From NCBI GenBank assembly GCA_007050995.1, contig VJOU01000004.1, positions 1-64,000 on the forward strand: a stretch of 64,000 nucleotides of DNA, in the 5' to 3' direction. Of this stretch, positions 28,002 through 35,632 are shown piece by piece; position 1 is the first letter of the stretch, and every line of letters starts with the position of its first letter. The DNA comes from Glycocaulis profundi (GTDB lineage Bacteria; Pseudomonadota; Alphaproteobacteria; Caulobacterales; Maricaulaceae). The notes beneath the pieces were generated by a model that worked only from the letters and a program-made list of their open reading frames with translations, was not told the DNA's origin and did not search any database. The translations under genes and the position numbers were made by a program.

Positions 28002-28216
28002 GCCGCGCCGGCGGCTTGAGGCAGGGCCGGCGCGGGCAGGCCCGCCGCGCGCATCTCGCGCTCGACGATCTCGGTGAAGCTGAGCGTGGGGCTGGCCTCG
28101 CACAGCATCCCGATCTTGATCCACCAGGCGGCCTGCGCGTTGACCGACCGGCACGCGACCTTGCTGGCCAGCCTCAGGCGGTCGTGCAGGTCGTCGTCGA
28201 TGTTCACGATGCCCAT
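27998..28216 (-). CDS. ParD-like ribbon-helix-helix protein coupled to map
   Basis: The 72-residue product starts MGIVNIDDDLHDRLRLASKVACRSVNAQAAWW, a pattern I recognise from the 'ParD-like' antitoxin family (Pfam ParD_like), and continues LSFTEIVEREM before an Ala/Pro tail. The start at 28216 is supported by GGAG six bases upstream; an in-frame ATG at 28228 would add MEPI. It overlaps map by 4 bp (GTGA). A perfect 14-bp inverted repeat covers the ribosome binding site. The family name implies DNA binding and toxin pairing, but no ParE is present; map is the only partner. Confidence 0.85.
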   Translation of the reverse strand: MGIVNIDDDLHDRLRLASKVACRSVNAQAAWWIKIGMLCEASPTLSFTEIVEREMRAAGLPAPALPQAAGAA

Positions 28217-28221
28217 GATCG

Positions 28222-28259
28222 GCTCCATATATGAATCATATGCGGTTCATATATGGAGC
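28222..28259 (-). promoter_or_regulatory. 14-bp perfect inverted repeat over the ribosome binding site of the ParD-like gene
   Basis: GCTCCATATATGAA (28222-28235) and TTCATATATGGAGC (28246-28259) are exact reverse complements with a 10-bp spacer. In the mRNA the 3' arm contains the GGAG ribosome binding site, paired with CUCC of the 5' arm. As DNA it is a typical ribbon-helix-helix operator; as RNA it would hide the start. It lies between the GST stop and the ParD-like start. Confidence 0.8.
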
Positions 28260-28270
28260 GTGCGCCGCAT

Positions 28271-28921
28271 TCAAGCGCGGGCCGCGTCCGCCGCCGCGAA
28301 ATGGGCCATCTGGTCGGCGTGGGCCTTCACGAAGGCCGGGCGGGCGGTGGCGCGGGCGACATAGGCGCGCACCGCAGGGTGCTCCGCCAGCCCGTCGAAC
28401 CGGTCGATCAGCCGCAGCACGTCCGACATCGCGATGTCGGCGACCGAGAAATCCCCCGCCAGCCATTCGCGCCCGGCCAGCACCGCCTCCATGCGGTCGA
28501 GGCGCAGGGCGAGGAACCGGTCTAGGGCTTTCCGGCCGGGCGTGCCGGTCTCGTCGCCGGAGAATTTGAACAGCGTCCAGGGCAGGCTCGCCATCTCCAC
28601 CGAGTTCAGGGCGGCGAACACCCATTCGGTCACCGCCGCCCGGCGGGCGGGATCATCGGGAGGAAACGCGCCGCCGCGCTCGGCCACATGCAGCAGGATC
28701 GCGCCGGTCTCGAAGATGGACAGCTCGCCGTCCAGCAGCCAGGGGACCTGCGCGAAGGGCTGATGGGCCAGATGCTCCTCGCCCCGCTCGCGGAACGGCA
28801 CGGGCTGCACCCGGTAGGGCAGGCCCGCCTCCTCCAGCGCCCAACGAATCCGCAGATCGCGCACGTAGCCGCGCGGCGGCACGGGCACCCAGTCATAGGT
28901 GGTCACGACCAGCTCGGTCAT
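28271..28921 (-). CDS. Glutathione S-transferase family protein
   Basis: The 216-residue protein has the thioredoxin-like N-terminal domain (about 1-85), with LEEAGLPYRVQPV, the cis-proline segment FAQVPWLLDG and SIFETGAILLHVA for glutathione contact, and the all-helical C-terminal domain with EWLAGDFSVADIAMSDVLRL. The substrate is unknown. The start at 28921 follows GGGAG at good spacing. It is upstream of the ParD-like/map pair on the same strand, but the inverted repeat in the 54-bp gap may give that pair its own control. Confidence 0.92.
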   Translation of the reverse strand: MTELVVTTYDWVPVPPRGYVRDLRIRWALEEAGLPYRVQPVPFRERGEEHLAHQPFAQVPWLLDGELSIFETGAILLHVAERGGAFPPDDPARRAAVTEWVFAALNSVEMASLPWTLFKFSGDETGTPGRKALDRFLALRLDRMEAVLAGREWLAGDFSVADIAMSDVLRLIDRFDGLAEHPAVRAYVARATARPAFVKAHADQMAHFAAADAARA

Positions 28922-29060
28922 CGCGCGTCTCCCGTTCGAGGCTGAAACCATCTAAGCGCGACCGTCCCGGCGGGGGAAGCGGCGGGATTTCCGTGAGCCC
29001 CGCTCTGGCCAGCGGCGCGGGCGCGCCTATGATGCGCGCGCACCCTGCCCGGAGACGACG

Positions 29061-29264
29061 ATGGCTGACACGAAGAAGCGCCCCACCCGCAAGACCCTGA
29101 TCCTGTGGGCCATCCCGCTGGTTCTGGGCGTGATCGGGCTGATCGCTGTGCTGCTGGCGGGGCTGCTGGTCTGGCTGGGCGTGATGCTGGTGGTGGCCGG
29201 CGCGCTGGGCACGCTGATCCTGGTCAGCAATTTCTTCCAGATGGGGCCGAAGGATCCGGGCTAG
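29061..29264 (+). CDS. Small membrane protein, two helices
   Basis: Unknown function. A 67-residue product with a basic N terminus (KKRPTRK) and two adjoining hydrophobic helices (about 13-35 and 37-58) that end in QMGPKDPG. The start has a weak GGAGACGACG upstream. It is followed 18 bp later by another membrane protein on the same strand, and divergent from the GST gene. Confidence 0.65.
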   Translation: MADTKKRPTRKTLILWAIPLVLGVIGLIAVLLAGLLVWLGVMLVVAGALGTLILVSNFFQMGPKDPG

Positions 29265-29282
29265 CCGAATACCGAGGGGGCA

Positions 29283-29783
29283 ATGCTGAAAAATTTAATC
29301 GAAGTGCCTATCAGACATCCAGCTTTCTGCCTACTGTCTGGATTGGTTTTGATGGTTTCGGCGGCAGCGTTTGAGAAATTAGGCGCGTATGCTCCGTTAG
29401 TGAGTGCGGCAGCAATTTCTTTTTATCTGGTTTGGATTAATTTTGGAATCATCCAAACCTTTGGAAAATCGAAGTACTCACAGATTCCAGCGGTCATTCT
29501 GGGCCTATGCTTGACCGCCTCAGCTATTTGTCTCAGCGCGGTTTTCGCAGGCCTGATTACAGGGCGACCCGTTCTCGGCCTGTCGTCGCTGTTACTGCTC
29601 ACGCTCTCTTATTCGGGGCTGGTTCTGGTCTCGGTTCGCTCGATTTTGTTGAACTTCCGAAATCAAGGCCACGAAATAGATTCTGGGGACGCTCTGACAG
29701 TCGTCATGCAGGTCATTTTCTTTCCCCTTGGCCTGTTCAGCCTATCCAAGGCGGCATACGCAAGCAGCAGGTCCGCAAGTTAG
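29283..29783 (+). CDS. Integral membrane protein of unknown function, AT-richer than its surroundings
   Basis: The 166-residue product has four likely membrane helices (about 13-33, 35-55, 66-92, 97-120) and perhaps a fifth near 140-155. I recognise no family. GAGGGGG seven bases before the ATG supports translation. Its base composition is clearly lower in GC than the neighbours and it uses codons such as TTA, ATT and GAA freely, so recent transfer is likely. Its stop overlaps that of the convergent QueD-like gene by 4 bp. Confidence 0.7.
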   Translation: MLKNLIEVPIRHPAFCLLSGLVLMVSAAAFEKLGAYAPLVSAAAISFYLVWINFGIIQTFGKSKYSQIPAVILGLCLTASAICLSAVFAGLITGRPVLGLSSLLLLTLSYSGLVLVSVRSILLNFRNQGHEIDSGDALTVVMQVIFFPLGLFSLSKAAYASSRSAS

Positions 29784-30154
29784 CCGCGCCGGATCACCGC
29801 GCGCTCGCCGCAGCTGGGGCGGCGGATCTCCACCGCCACCAGGCCGGGCAGGACCGGGTCGAGCCGGTCGAACACCCACCGCGCGATGGCTTCGAGCGAC
29901 GGATGCTCCAGCCCCTCGACCTCGTTGAGCAGGCGGTGGTCGAGCTGGTCGCGGATTTTCGCGATCTCGGCGTCGATCTCCCAGAAATCGCGCACCATGC
30001 CGCTGTCCGCCGCCGGGTCGCCCGACAGGGTGACCGTGCCCGTGAACGAATGCCCGTGCAGGCGCGAGAACGGATGGTCCGCGCCCTTGTGGGAGAAGTG
30101 GTGGGCGGCGTCGAAGGTGAAGTCCTTCGAGATTTCAAGGCGGAGATCGGACAT
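29780..30154 (-). CDS. QueD/6-pyruvoyl-tetrahydropterin synthase family protein, non-canonical active site
   Basis: The family includes QueD, which makes 6-carboxy-tetrahydropterin for queuosine, and PTPS of biopterin synthesis. The 124-residue protein keeps the zinc histidines (AAHHFSH and His33/His35 in RLHGHSF) and a WEIDAEIAKIRDQLDHRLLN core. The Cys of the usual Cx3HGH motif is replaced by Phe29, so activity may differ; another Cys lies near the C terminus (RRPSCGERAV). The start at 30154 gives the canonical N terminus. It lies 26 bp downstream of the YrbG gene on the same strand. A gluQ gene lies 4 kb away. Confidence 0.82.
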   Translation of the reverse strand: MSDLRLEISKDFTFDAAHHFSHKGADHPFSRLHGHSFTGTVTLSGDPAADSGMVRDFWEIDAEIAKIRDQLDHRLLNEVEGLEHPSLEAIARWVFDRLDPVLPGLVAVEIRRPSCGERAVIRRG

Positions 30155-30180
30155 GGAGCTTTCGCGCGTTTGAGCCGGGC

Positions 30181-31170
30181 TCAGGTCAGGTTCATGATCC
30201 CGAGCGCGGCGATATAAGCGCAATAGGCCGCGAAGAGAACACCGCCCGCTGCGCGTCCCAGCGCCCGGCGCGACAGGGCGAGGCCCGCGATCACGCCCGC
30301 CGCGGCCAGCATGACCCAGTAGTCGAGCCGGAAGAACTCCCCGTCCACCGGCGCGCCGCCCAGCGCCGCGCCCGCGGTGATGCCGGTGATCCCGCCCACG
30401 GCGAACAGGTTGAAGATGTTCGAGCCGATGACGTTGCCGATGGCCATGTCCACCTGACGGCGCATGGCCGCGACCAGCGAGGTCGCCAGCTCGGGCAGCG
30501 AGGTGCCCAGCGCCAGCACGGTCAGGCCCACCACCGCCTCGGGCACGCCCAGCACGTCCGCCAGCCCCGTGCCGCCCTCCACGATCAGGTTCGCGCCCAG
30601 CGGCAGGGCGATCACGCCCCCGACCAGGCACAGCGCGATCTTGAGCGGGCTGATCGGCACGGCGTCCATGTGCTCGATGTCGGCCATCTCCGCGACCGCG
30701 GGGTCGGCCTTGGCCTTGAACGCGGTCCAGCCCAGATACGCGATATAGGCGACGATGCCCGCCGCGAGGATGATGCCGTCGCTCAGCGACAGCACCCGGT
30801 CCCAGGTCAGCCCGATGAACAGGAAGCTCGCGCCCAGCGCGATCAGCGCGTTGCGGCGCACGCCCGTCGCGCGGGTCGCCAGCGGCGCGATCAGGGCGGG
30901 GATGCCGAGCACCAGGAAGGTGTTGGCGATGTTCGAGCCGACGATGTTGCCGATGGCCAGCCCCGGCGCGTTCGACAGGGCCGCGACCGCGCTGACGACC
31001 ATTTCGGGCGCGCTGGTGCCGAAGGCGACCACGGTCAGGCCGATGATCAGGGCGGGAATGCCGCTCTTCTTCGCCAGCGCCACCGCGCTGCGCACCAGCC
31101 AGTCCCCGCCCAGCAGCAGGATGGCCAGACCCGCGATCAGCAGGATTATGTCGAGAAGGATCGCCGTCAT
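30181..31170 (-). CDS. Calcium/sodium antiporter, YrbG type
   Basis: Members of the CaCA family exchange Ca2+ for Na+ or protons across the inner membrane. The 329-residue protein has two inverted halves, each with the alpha-repeat: VVAFGTSAPEMVVS and GNIVGSNIANTFLVLG in the first, VLALGTSLPELATS and GNVIGSNIFNLFAVGG in the second, with about ten hydrophobic helices. The glutamates of both repeats are present. Length is normal. Confidence 0.95.
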   Translation of the reverse strand: MTAILLDIILLIAGLAILLLGGDWLVRSAVALAKKSGIPALIIGLTVVAFGTSAPEMVVSAVAALSNAPGLAIGNIVGSNIANTFLVLGIPALIAPLATRATGVRRNALIALGASFLFIGLTWDRVLSLSDGIILAAGIVAYIAYLGWTAFKAKADPAVAEMADIEHMDAVPISPLKIALCLVGGVIALPLGANLIVEGGTGLADVLGVPEAVVGLTVLALGTSLPELATSLVAAMRRQVDMAIGNVIGSNIFNLFAVGGITGITAGAALGGAPVDGEFFRLDYWVMLAAAGVIAGLALSRRALGRAAGGVLFAAYCAYIAALGIMNLT

Positions 31171-31225
31171 GGGCGCCGCGTCAGCCCGGAGGGGCGCTCA
31201 GCGCCCGCCGGACCGGCGAGCGGAC

Positions 31226-31306
31226 CTAGTCGAGACGGCGGAATTCGATGAGATTGAACAGCGCGAACAGACCGAAGCAGAGACCGAGGGCGATCAGGGC
31301 GGCCAT
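31226..31306 (-). CDS. 26-residue membrane microprotein
   Basis: A very small gene encoding MAALIALGLCFGLFALFNLI then EFRRLD, one hydrophobic helix with a charged C-terminal end. AAGGAG stands eight bases before the ATG, and the reading frame ends in TAG. Size, composition and ribosome binding site are those of a genuine small membrane protein. I recall near-identical tails (NLIEFRRLD) in related bacteria but cannot check it here. It lies between the YrbG gene and a divergent Nudix gene. Confidence 0.7.
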   Translation of the reverse strand: MAALIALGLCFGLFALFNLIEFRRLD

Positions 31307-31405
31307 GAGACACTCCTTGAAATTCCTGATGGCGCGGACGGGCGCGCCGTTCGGGGCCGTCTATAGCGCGCGCCGGAGCCGGGCGCCAGTGCCCGGGGCG
31401 CGGCG

Positions 31406-31873
31406 GTGAGCCTCAGGCGCCGCGCCGGGGCCGCGCTGACCCCCGCCTTCCGAACGTGGTTCCGCCTGACCCGGCCGATGACGCTGGGCGTGCGCGCGAT
31501 GATCGAGGACGGACAGGGCCGCGTCTTGCTGATCCGGCACACCTATGTGGAGGGCTGGCACTTCCCCGGCGGCGGGGTGGAGCGCGGCCAGACCGCGCTG
31601 GAGGCGCTGGCCCACGAGGTCCGCGACGAGGCGGGTCTGGCACTGGAGGGCGCGCCGGATCTGGTCGGCCTGTTCCGCAATCCGCGCTTCGAGGGCGATC
31701 ACATCGCCTTCTACCGCATCGCCCGGTGGCGGACCTGCGGCGAGCCCGACCCCCGCGAGATCGCCGAATGGGGCTGGTTCGACACCGGCCGGCTGCCCGA
31801 TGGCGCCGTCGGATCGGTTCGGGCGAGACTGGGCGAAGCGGCCGGGGCCGTGCCCGCGTCAACCGACTGGTGA
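31406..31873 (+). CDS. Nudix hydrolase with altered Nudix box
   Basis: Nudix enzymes hydrolyse nucleoside diphosphates linked to another group. The 155-residue protein has the fold's conserved VLLIRHTYVEGWHFPGGG and a Nudix box of form GGVERGQTALEALAHEVRDEAGL. Two box positions differ from the consensus GX5EX7REUXEEXGU: the first Glu is Gln and the Arg before Glu is His, while the key EVxDE residues remain. Catalysis is therefore likely but not certain. It starts with GTG at 31406 and has no strong ribosome binding site. Confidence 0.82.
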   Translation: MSLRRRAGAALTPAFRTWFRLTRPMTLGVRAMIEDGQGRVLLIRHTYVEGWHFPGGGVERGQTALEALAHEVRDEAGLALEGAPDLVGLFRNPRFEGDHIAFYRIARWRTCGEPDPREIAEWGWFDTGRLPDGAVGSVRARLGEAAGAVPASTDW

Positions 31874-32078
31874 CGGACAATAACCAAAAGTGAATGGCTG
31901 AACGTGTTTGTTTCGGTCGAGTTGTGGCTTGGACGCAACGCACTTTAAGTGTTCATGGGCGTTTCATGTTCAGAATGTGGCGGAACTGCGGTTTACATAA
32001 AGGTGAGGCAACCAGCCTTCCATCCGCGCGTTCTTGATTTCGGATGGCGGGCTTTACGAAGCTCGATGAGATGGAACC

Positions 32079-32222
32079 ATGGAAAAGCTGAGACACATCG
32101 AGGAGGGCGACCGGCTGGAGCGCGACGATGAAGGCTCCGGCTCTTCGCTCGCGTTCACCGTCGGCCTGATCAGCGCAACCCTGATCATGTTCGGCGCGTT
32201 TGCTCTCACGTCGCTTATGTAA
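32079..32222 (+). CDS. 47-residue single-helix membrane protein
   Basis: Predicted product MEKLRHIEEGDRLERDDEGS, a Ser/Gly hinge, then one hydrophobic helix (about residues 24-45). A charged cytoplasmic N terminus followed by one membrane anchor is typical of small membrane proteins. The ribosome binding site (GAGATGGA) is modest. It precedes dps by 58 bp with a GC-rich hairpin between. Function unknown. Confidence 0.5.
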   Translation: MEKLRHIEEGDRLERDDEGSGSSLAFTVGLISATLIMFGAFALTSLM

Positions 32223-32226
32223 GCGC

Positions 32227-32253
32227 GGAGCCCCGCAGGCCTTGCGGGGCTCC
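32227..32253 (+). repeat. GC-rich hairpin between the small membrane protein gene and dps
   Basis: An 11-bp stem GGAGCCCCGCA / TGCGGGGCTCC with a GGCCT loop stands between the 32222 stop and the dps start. No T-run follows, so it may be a weak terminator or a structure in the dps leader. Confidence 0.45.
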
Positions 32254-32280
32254 CGCGTTCCCGCACGTGGAGAGAGCCCC

Positions 32281-32802
32281 ATGGCCAAGAAATCGATGAA
32301 GAAGAGCAAGACCACCGGCGAAGAGACCCCGCACATCTCCGTGGCCAGCGCCGATTCCCGCCGCAAGCTGGCGGGCAGCCTCGCGTCGGCCGTGTCCGAC
32401 ACCTTCCGCCTGATGATCAAGACCCAGGCCTATCACTGGAATGTGGCCGGGCCGCTTTTCGTCTCCATCCATGAGCTGACCGAGAAGCAGTATCAGGATC
32501 TGTTCGACGCGGTCGACGAGCTGGCCGAGCGCATCCGCGCGCTGGGCGAGGCCTCGCCCACCAGCTCGAAGGCCTTCGCCCAGCTCAGCGAGATCGCCGA
32601 CGACGACGGCAAGCCCAAATCCGCCCAGACCATGGTCGAGGCGCTGGCCCACGACAACGAGAAGGTGGCCCGCCGCCTGTCCACCGCCGCCGATCTGGCC
32701 GCCGATCTGGGCGACAAGGTCACCGAGGACATGCTGATCGGCCGCATGCAGGTGCACGAGCAGAACGCCTGGATGCTGCGTGCGATCGCCGCGGAGGAGT
32801 AA
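32281..32802 (+). CDS. dps: Dps-family DNA-binding/ferritin-like protein
   Basis: Dps forms a dodecameric shell that oxidises and stores iron and shields DNA in starvation and oxidative stress. The 173-residue protein has a Lys-rich N-terminal tail (AKKSMKKSKTT) that could bind DNA, followed by the ferroxidase-site segments YHWNVAGPLF and IHELTEKQYQDLFDAVDELAERIRALG. Length is typical. GGAGAGAG lies before the ATG. A terminator follows. Confidence 0.95.
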   Translation: MAKKSMKKSKTTGEETPHISVASADSRRKLAGSLASAVSDTFRLMIKTQAYHWNVAGPLFVSIHELTEKQYQDLFDAVDELAERIRALGEASPTSSKAFAQLSEIADDDGKPKSAQTMVEALAHDNEKVARRLSTAADLAADLGDKVTEDMLIGRMQVHEQNAWMLRAIAAEE

Positions 32803-32823
32803 ACCTCCCCGACTCCGTGAAAG

Positions 32824-32852
32824 GGCCGTCCGCACCCCGCGGGCGGCTTTTT
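32824..32852 (+). terminator. Intrinsic terminator after dps
   Basis: GCCGTCCGC / GCGGGCGGC stem with a short CACCCC-type loop, followed by TTTTT, about 22 bp after the dps stop. Confidence 0.8.
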
Positions 32853-32909
32853 CGTATGCGTGCGCGGCGAGGACCGTTAGCGTCCGTGCGAGCGGTTCAG
32901 GAAACTCCC

Positions 32910-33242
32910 ATGGGCATGTTCTTCGGCCGGACGCTGTCGGCCTCGTTCAACATCGCGCTGGCCGCGATCCTCGCGCCGATCCTGCTGGTCGCCTGCGCGC
33001 TCGCCTTCCCGGGCCTTCTGCTGCACGTGCAGGACGGGTCGGACTGGGTCTATCGCTGGCTGACGGGTCTGGACTGGCCGCCTCAATACCGCGCCGCGCT
33101 GCGCCAGTGGACCAGCGCAGGCCAGTTCACGCTGGTCTTCTTCCTGATCGTGGCGCGGATCCTCATCGCCATTGTCCTGAGCTCCTTCAAGGCGGCGATC
33201 ATGCCGTTCTTCCGCCGCCCCGAGGATCGGGAACCGGCGTGA
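32910..33242 (+). CDS. Small membrane protein of unknown function
   Basis: A 110-residue product with two hydrophobic helices (about 10-35 and 70-95) joined by a segment rich in Trp (DWVYRWLTGLDWPPQYRAALRQW in two pieces). I do not recognise the family. AGGA lies upstream of the ATG at 32910. It lies 21 bp before the lipid kinase gene on the same strand and may share its transcript. Confidence 0.7.
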   Translation: MGMFFGRTLSASFNIALAAILAPILLVACALAFPGLLLHVQDGSDWVYRWLTGLDWPPQYRAALRQWTSAGQFTLVFFLIVARILIAIVLSSFKAAIMPFFRRPEDREPA

Positions 33243-33263
33243 CCACGCAAAGGTTTATGGCGA

Positions 33264-34160
33264 ATGAGCAAGCGCATCGTGCTTCTGATCAACTCCACCG
33301 CCGGGACCGTTCAGCGCCAGGGCGGGGACGCCCTCGTGGCGCGCCTGCGCGAGGCCGCCTCATGGGCGGATCTCGACGTCCGCGACACCGGCGACGACCC
33401 CGCTGAAGCCGCCCGTCAGGCCTGCGCGGACGGGCCGGACGTCATCGCTGTCGCGGGCGGCGACGGCACGGCGCGCTGCGCGGCGCAGGCCGCACACGAC
33501 ACCGAATGCCCCTCCGCGCTGATCCCGCTGCCGCTGGGCACGGCCAACCTGCTGCCCAAGCGTCTGTATGGCGAGCGCACGCCTGAACAGATTCTCGCCG
33601 AGGCGAAGGATTACCGCGAGGTCGCCCTGCATGCGGGGCTGATCAATGGCGAGGTGTTCTTCATCGCCGCCACCGCGGGCTTCCCCTCCCGGCTGGCCGA
33701 GGCGCGCGAGGCCGCGCGGCCCGGCGGCAAGGGCGGACGCAAGCTCAAGGCCGCCTGGACCAAGGCGCGCGCCGCCCTGTCCATCGCCTTCCAGCCCCGG
33801 CTCAGGGTGCATGTGGACGGCTCGGACGCCACCTTCGCCCGCGCCAGCGCCGCCATGATCGTGCCCGGCGGCGTGGAGGACGCGTTCGGCGTCTCCCACC
33901 CCCATGCGGGCCCGGCGCGGCTGGAGACCTACGCCTTTTATCCGCGCAATATCGGGGATGCGGCCAGCATCACCATGATGGCGCTCGCCCAGCGCTGGCG
34001 CGAGCATCCGCGGGTCAAGCAGGCCTGGGCGGACTCGGTGGGCCTGACAGGACGCCGCTCCATCCCCATAATGCTGGACGGCGAACCGGAGAGCCTGAAG
34101 CCTCCGGTCCGCATTTCGCTCGCCCCCGAAGCCGTCAGGTTCCTCGCTCCTACAGAATGA
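33264..34160 (+). CDS. Diacylglycerol/lipid kinase family protein
   Basis: Diacylglycerol-kinase-catalytic-domain proteins phosphorylate lipids such as diacylglycerol. The 298-residue protein has the nucleotide-binding motif GGDGT (65-69) followed by the NLLPKRL segment after PLGTA, as in bacterial YegS/DgkB-like kinases. The C-terminal beta-sandwich includes residues 180-290. Substrate is not evident. Its stop overlaps the next gene's start by 4 bp (ATGA). Confidence 0.88.
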   Translation: MSKRIVLLINSTAGTVQRQGGDALVARLREAASWADLDVRDTGDDPAEAARQACADGPDVIAVAGGDGTARCAAQAAHDTECPSALIPLPLGTANLLPKRLYGERTPEQILAEAKDYREVALHAGLINGEVFFIAATAGFPSRLAEAREAARPGGKGGRKLKAAWTKARAALSIAFQPRLRVHVDGSDATFARASAAMIVPGGVEDAFGVSHPHAGPARLETYAFYPRNIGDAASITMMALAQRWREHPRVKQAWADSVGLTGRRSIPIMLDGEPESLKPPVRISLAPEAVRFLAPTE

Positions 34161-34951
34161 CCCGCATCATCCACATCGCCGACCTGCACTTCGGCGCGGA
34201 AGAACCGCGCCTGGTGGAAACCCTCGCCGAAGAAATCGAGGACCTGAAGCCCGACGTGGTCGTGGCCGCAGGCGATCTGACCCAGTATGGCCGCCGCAGG
34301 GAGTTCGCCGCCGCGCGGGAGTTCTTCGACGGGCTGAGCGCGCCGGTCGTCGCCTCGCCGGGCAATCACGACGTGCCTTACGGGAACATGTTCTCGCGCC
34401 TGCTCTCGCCCTGGGCGCGCTTCAACCATCACATGCAGGGCCGGGTGGAGGCGCGCTACGCCGACGACCGCGTGGCCATCGAGACGTTCGAGACAGCCCG
34501 CGGGGCCCAGCTGCGGCTGGACTGGTCGCTGGGCCGGGCGCGCCCCGATCAGGCGCGCGAGATCGCCGGACGGCTGGAAAGCGCCGCGCCGGGGGACGGG
34601 GTGCGGATCGTGGCCTGCCACCATCCCCTGATCGCGCCGGGCGGACCGAAGGGCCGGGCCAAGACCAAGTTCGGCGCCGAGGCGGCGGACGTGTTCCTGG
34701 CGGGCGGGGCGGACATGGTTCTCAGCGGCCACCTGCACACGGCCTTCGCCATCCCCGACGGACGCGAGGGGCACAAATGCTGGTTCGTGGGCGTGTCCAC
34801 CGCGCTGTCCCACCGCACCCGCGAGGAGCCCGCGGGCTTCAACCTGATCGACATCGATCACGGCGAGGGCCGGCTGGCGGTCTATGCCGCCGACGACGAC
34901 AGGCGGTTTTCGGTCTTCGAAGAGAAGTCGCTGGACTGGGCGCGCGCCTAA
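34157..34951 (+). CDS. Metallophosphoesterase, CpdA-like
   Basis: A calcineurin-like phosphoesterase with all metal motifs: HIADLHFG, GDLTQYG, GNHD, CHHPL and GHLHTA. In the 264-residue protein this pattern resembles class III cyclic nucleotide phosphodiesterases, but the substrate is uncertain. It is coupled to the lipid kinase by ATGA, so a role in lipid or nucleotide turnover is possible. It is convergent with the ankyrin gene, which overlaps its last 4 bp. Confidence 0.9.
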   Translation: MTRIIHIADLHFGAEEPRLVETLAEEIEDLKPDVVVAAGDLTQYGRRREFAAAREFFDGLSAPVVASPGNHDVPYGNMFSRLLSPWARFNHHMQGRVEARYADDRVAIETFETARGAQLRLDWSLGRARPDQAREIAGRLESAAPGDGVRIVACHHPLIAPGGPKGRAKTKFGAEAADVFLAGGADMVLSGHLHTAFAIPDGREGHKCWFVGVSTALSHRTREEPAGFNLIDIDHGEGRLAVYAADDDRRFSVFEEKSLDWARA

Positions 34952-35598
34952 CGCTCCAGCCGCGCCGCCAGGGCTTCGTGCCCGCCCGCGCGGGCGAAGT
35001 CGGCGGGTCTGCGCCCGTCATCGGCGGCTCTGGACGGGTCCGCGCCCGCGGCCAGCAGGGCTTCGGTCATCTCCACGTTTCCATGACGCGCCGCGCTCAT
35101 CAGCGCTGTGTGGCCGCCGAGCTGGACCGCGTCCACTTCCGCCCCGGCCTCGATCAGAATTTTCACAGGACCGGACCGGCGCGAGGCCGCCGCCGAGTGG
35201 ATCGGCGCCATGCCCGCCTCGGCGCGGGCCTTCGCGTTCACGTCCGCCCCGCGCGCGATCAGCGCGGCCATCGCCGCCTCTCGGGCGAAGAAGGCGGCCA
35301 GATGCAGAGGCTGGAAGCCGTCCGGGCTGAAGGCGTGGACCCGCTGGGGCTTCGCGTCGAGCCGGACGGCGAGCTTTTCGGCCCGCCCCAGCCCGGCAAG
35401 ATCATGGACGTCCAGCTCGGACGCCTCCCCGGCCACGCCCTCGGCGATCTCGGGCTGGCCCGTGTAGAGCGCGTAGAGCACGGGGCTGACCCCGTCATGA
35501 TTGCGGATGTCGGCCAGATGCCGGTCCGAGGACAGCATCCCCGAGACCAGGGTGTGATTGCCGGACGCGATGGCCTGGAAGAAAGGTGTTTCGCTCAT
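34948..35598 (-). CDS. Ankyrin-repeat protein
   Basis: A 216-residue protein made of about five ankyrin repeats, with the marks [69 protein letters not shown] and [20 protein letters not shown]. No signal peptide is seen, so it is probably a cytoplasmic protein-interaction module. Partners are not evident. Its stop overlaps the convergent phosphoesterase. Confidence 0.92.
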   Translation of the reverse strand: MSETPFFQAIASGNHTLVSGMLSSDRHLADIRNHDGVSPVLYALYTGQPEIAEGVAGEASELDVHDLAGLGRAEKLAVRLDAKPQRVHAFSPDGFQPLHLAAFFAREAAMAALIARGADVNAKARAEAGMAPIHSAAASRRSGPVKILIEAGAEVDAVQLGGHTALMSAARHGNVEMTEALLAAGADPSRAADDGRRPADFARAGGHEALAARLER

Positions 35599-35632
35599 GA
35601 CCGGAATATAGGGAGCGCGGCGGCCGGGCGCG

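Noticed and set aside
31949-32131. 60-residue plus-strand frame with a CxxC
   Set aside because: It overlaps the 47-residue membrane protein in another frame, lacks a good ribosome binding site and ends in a random basic tail.
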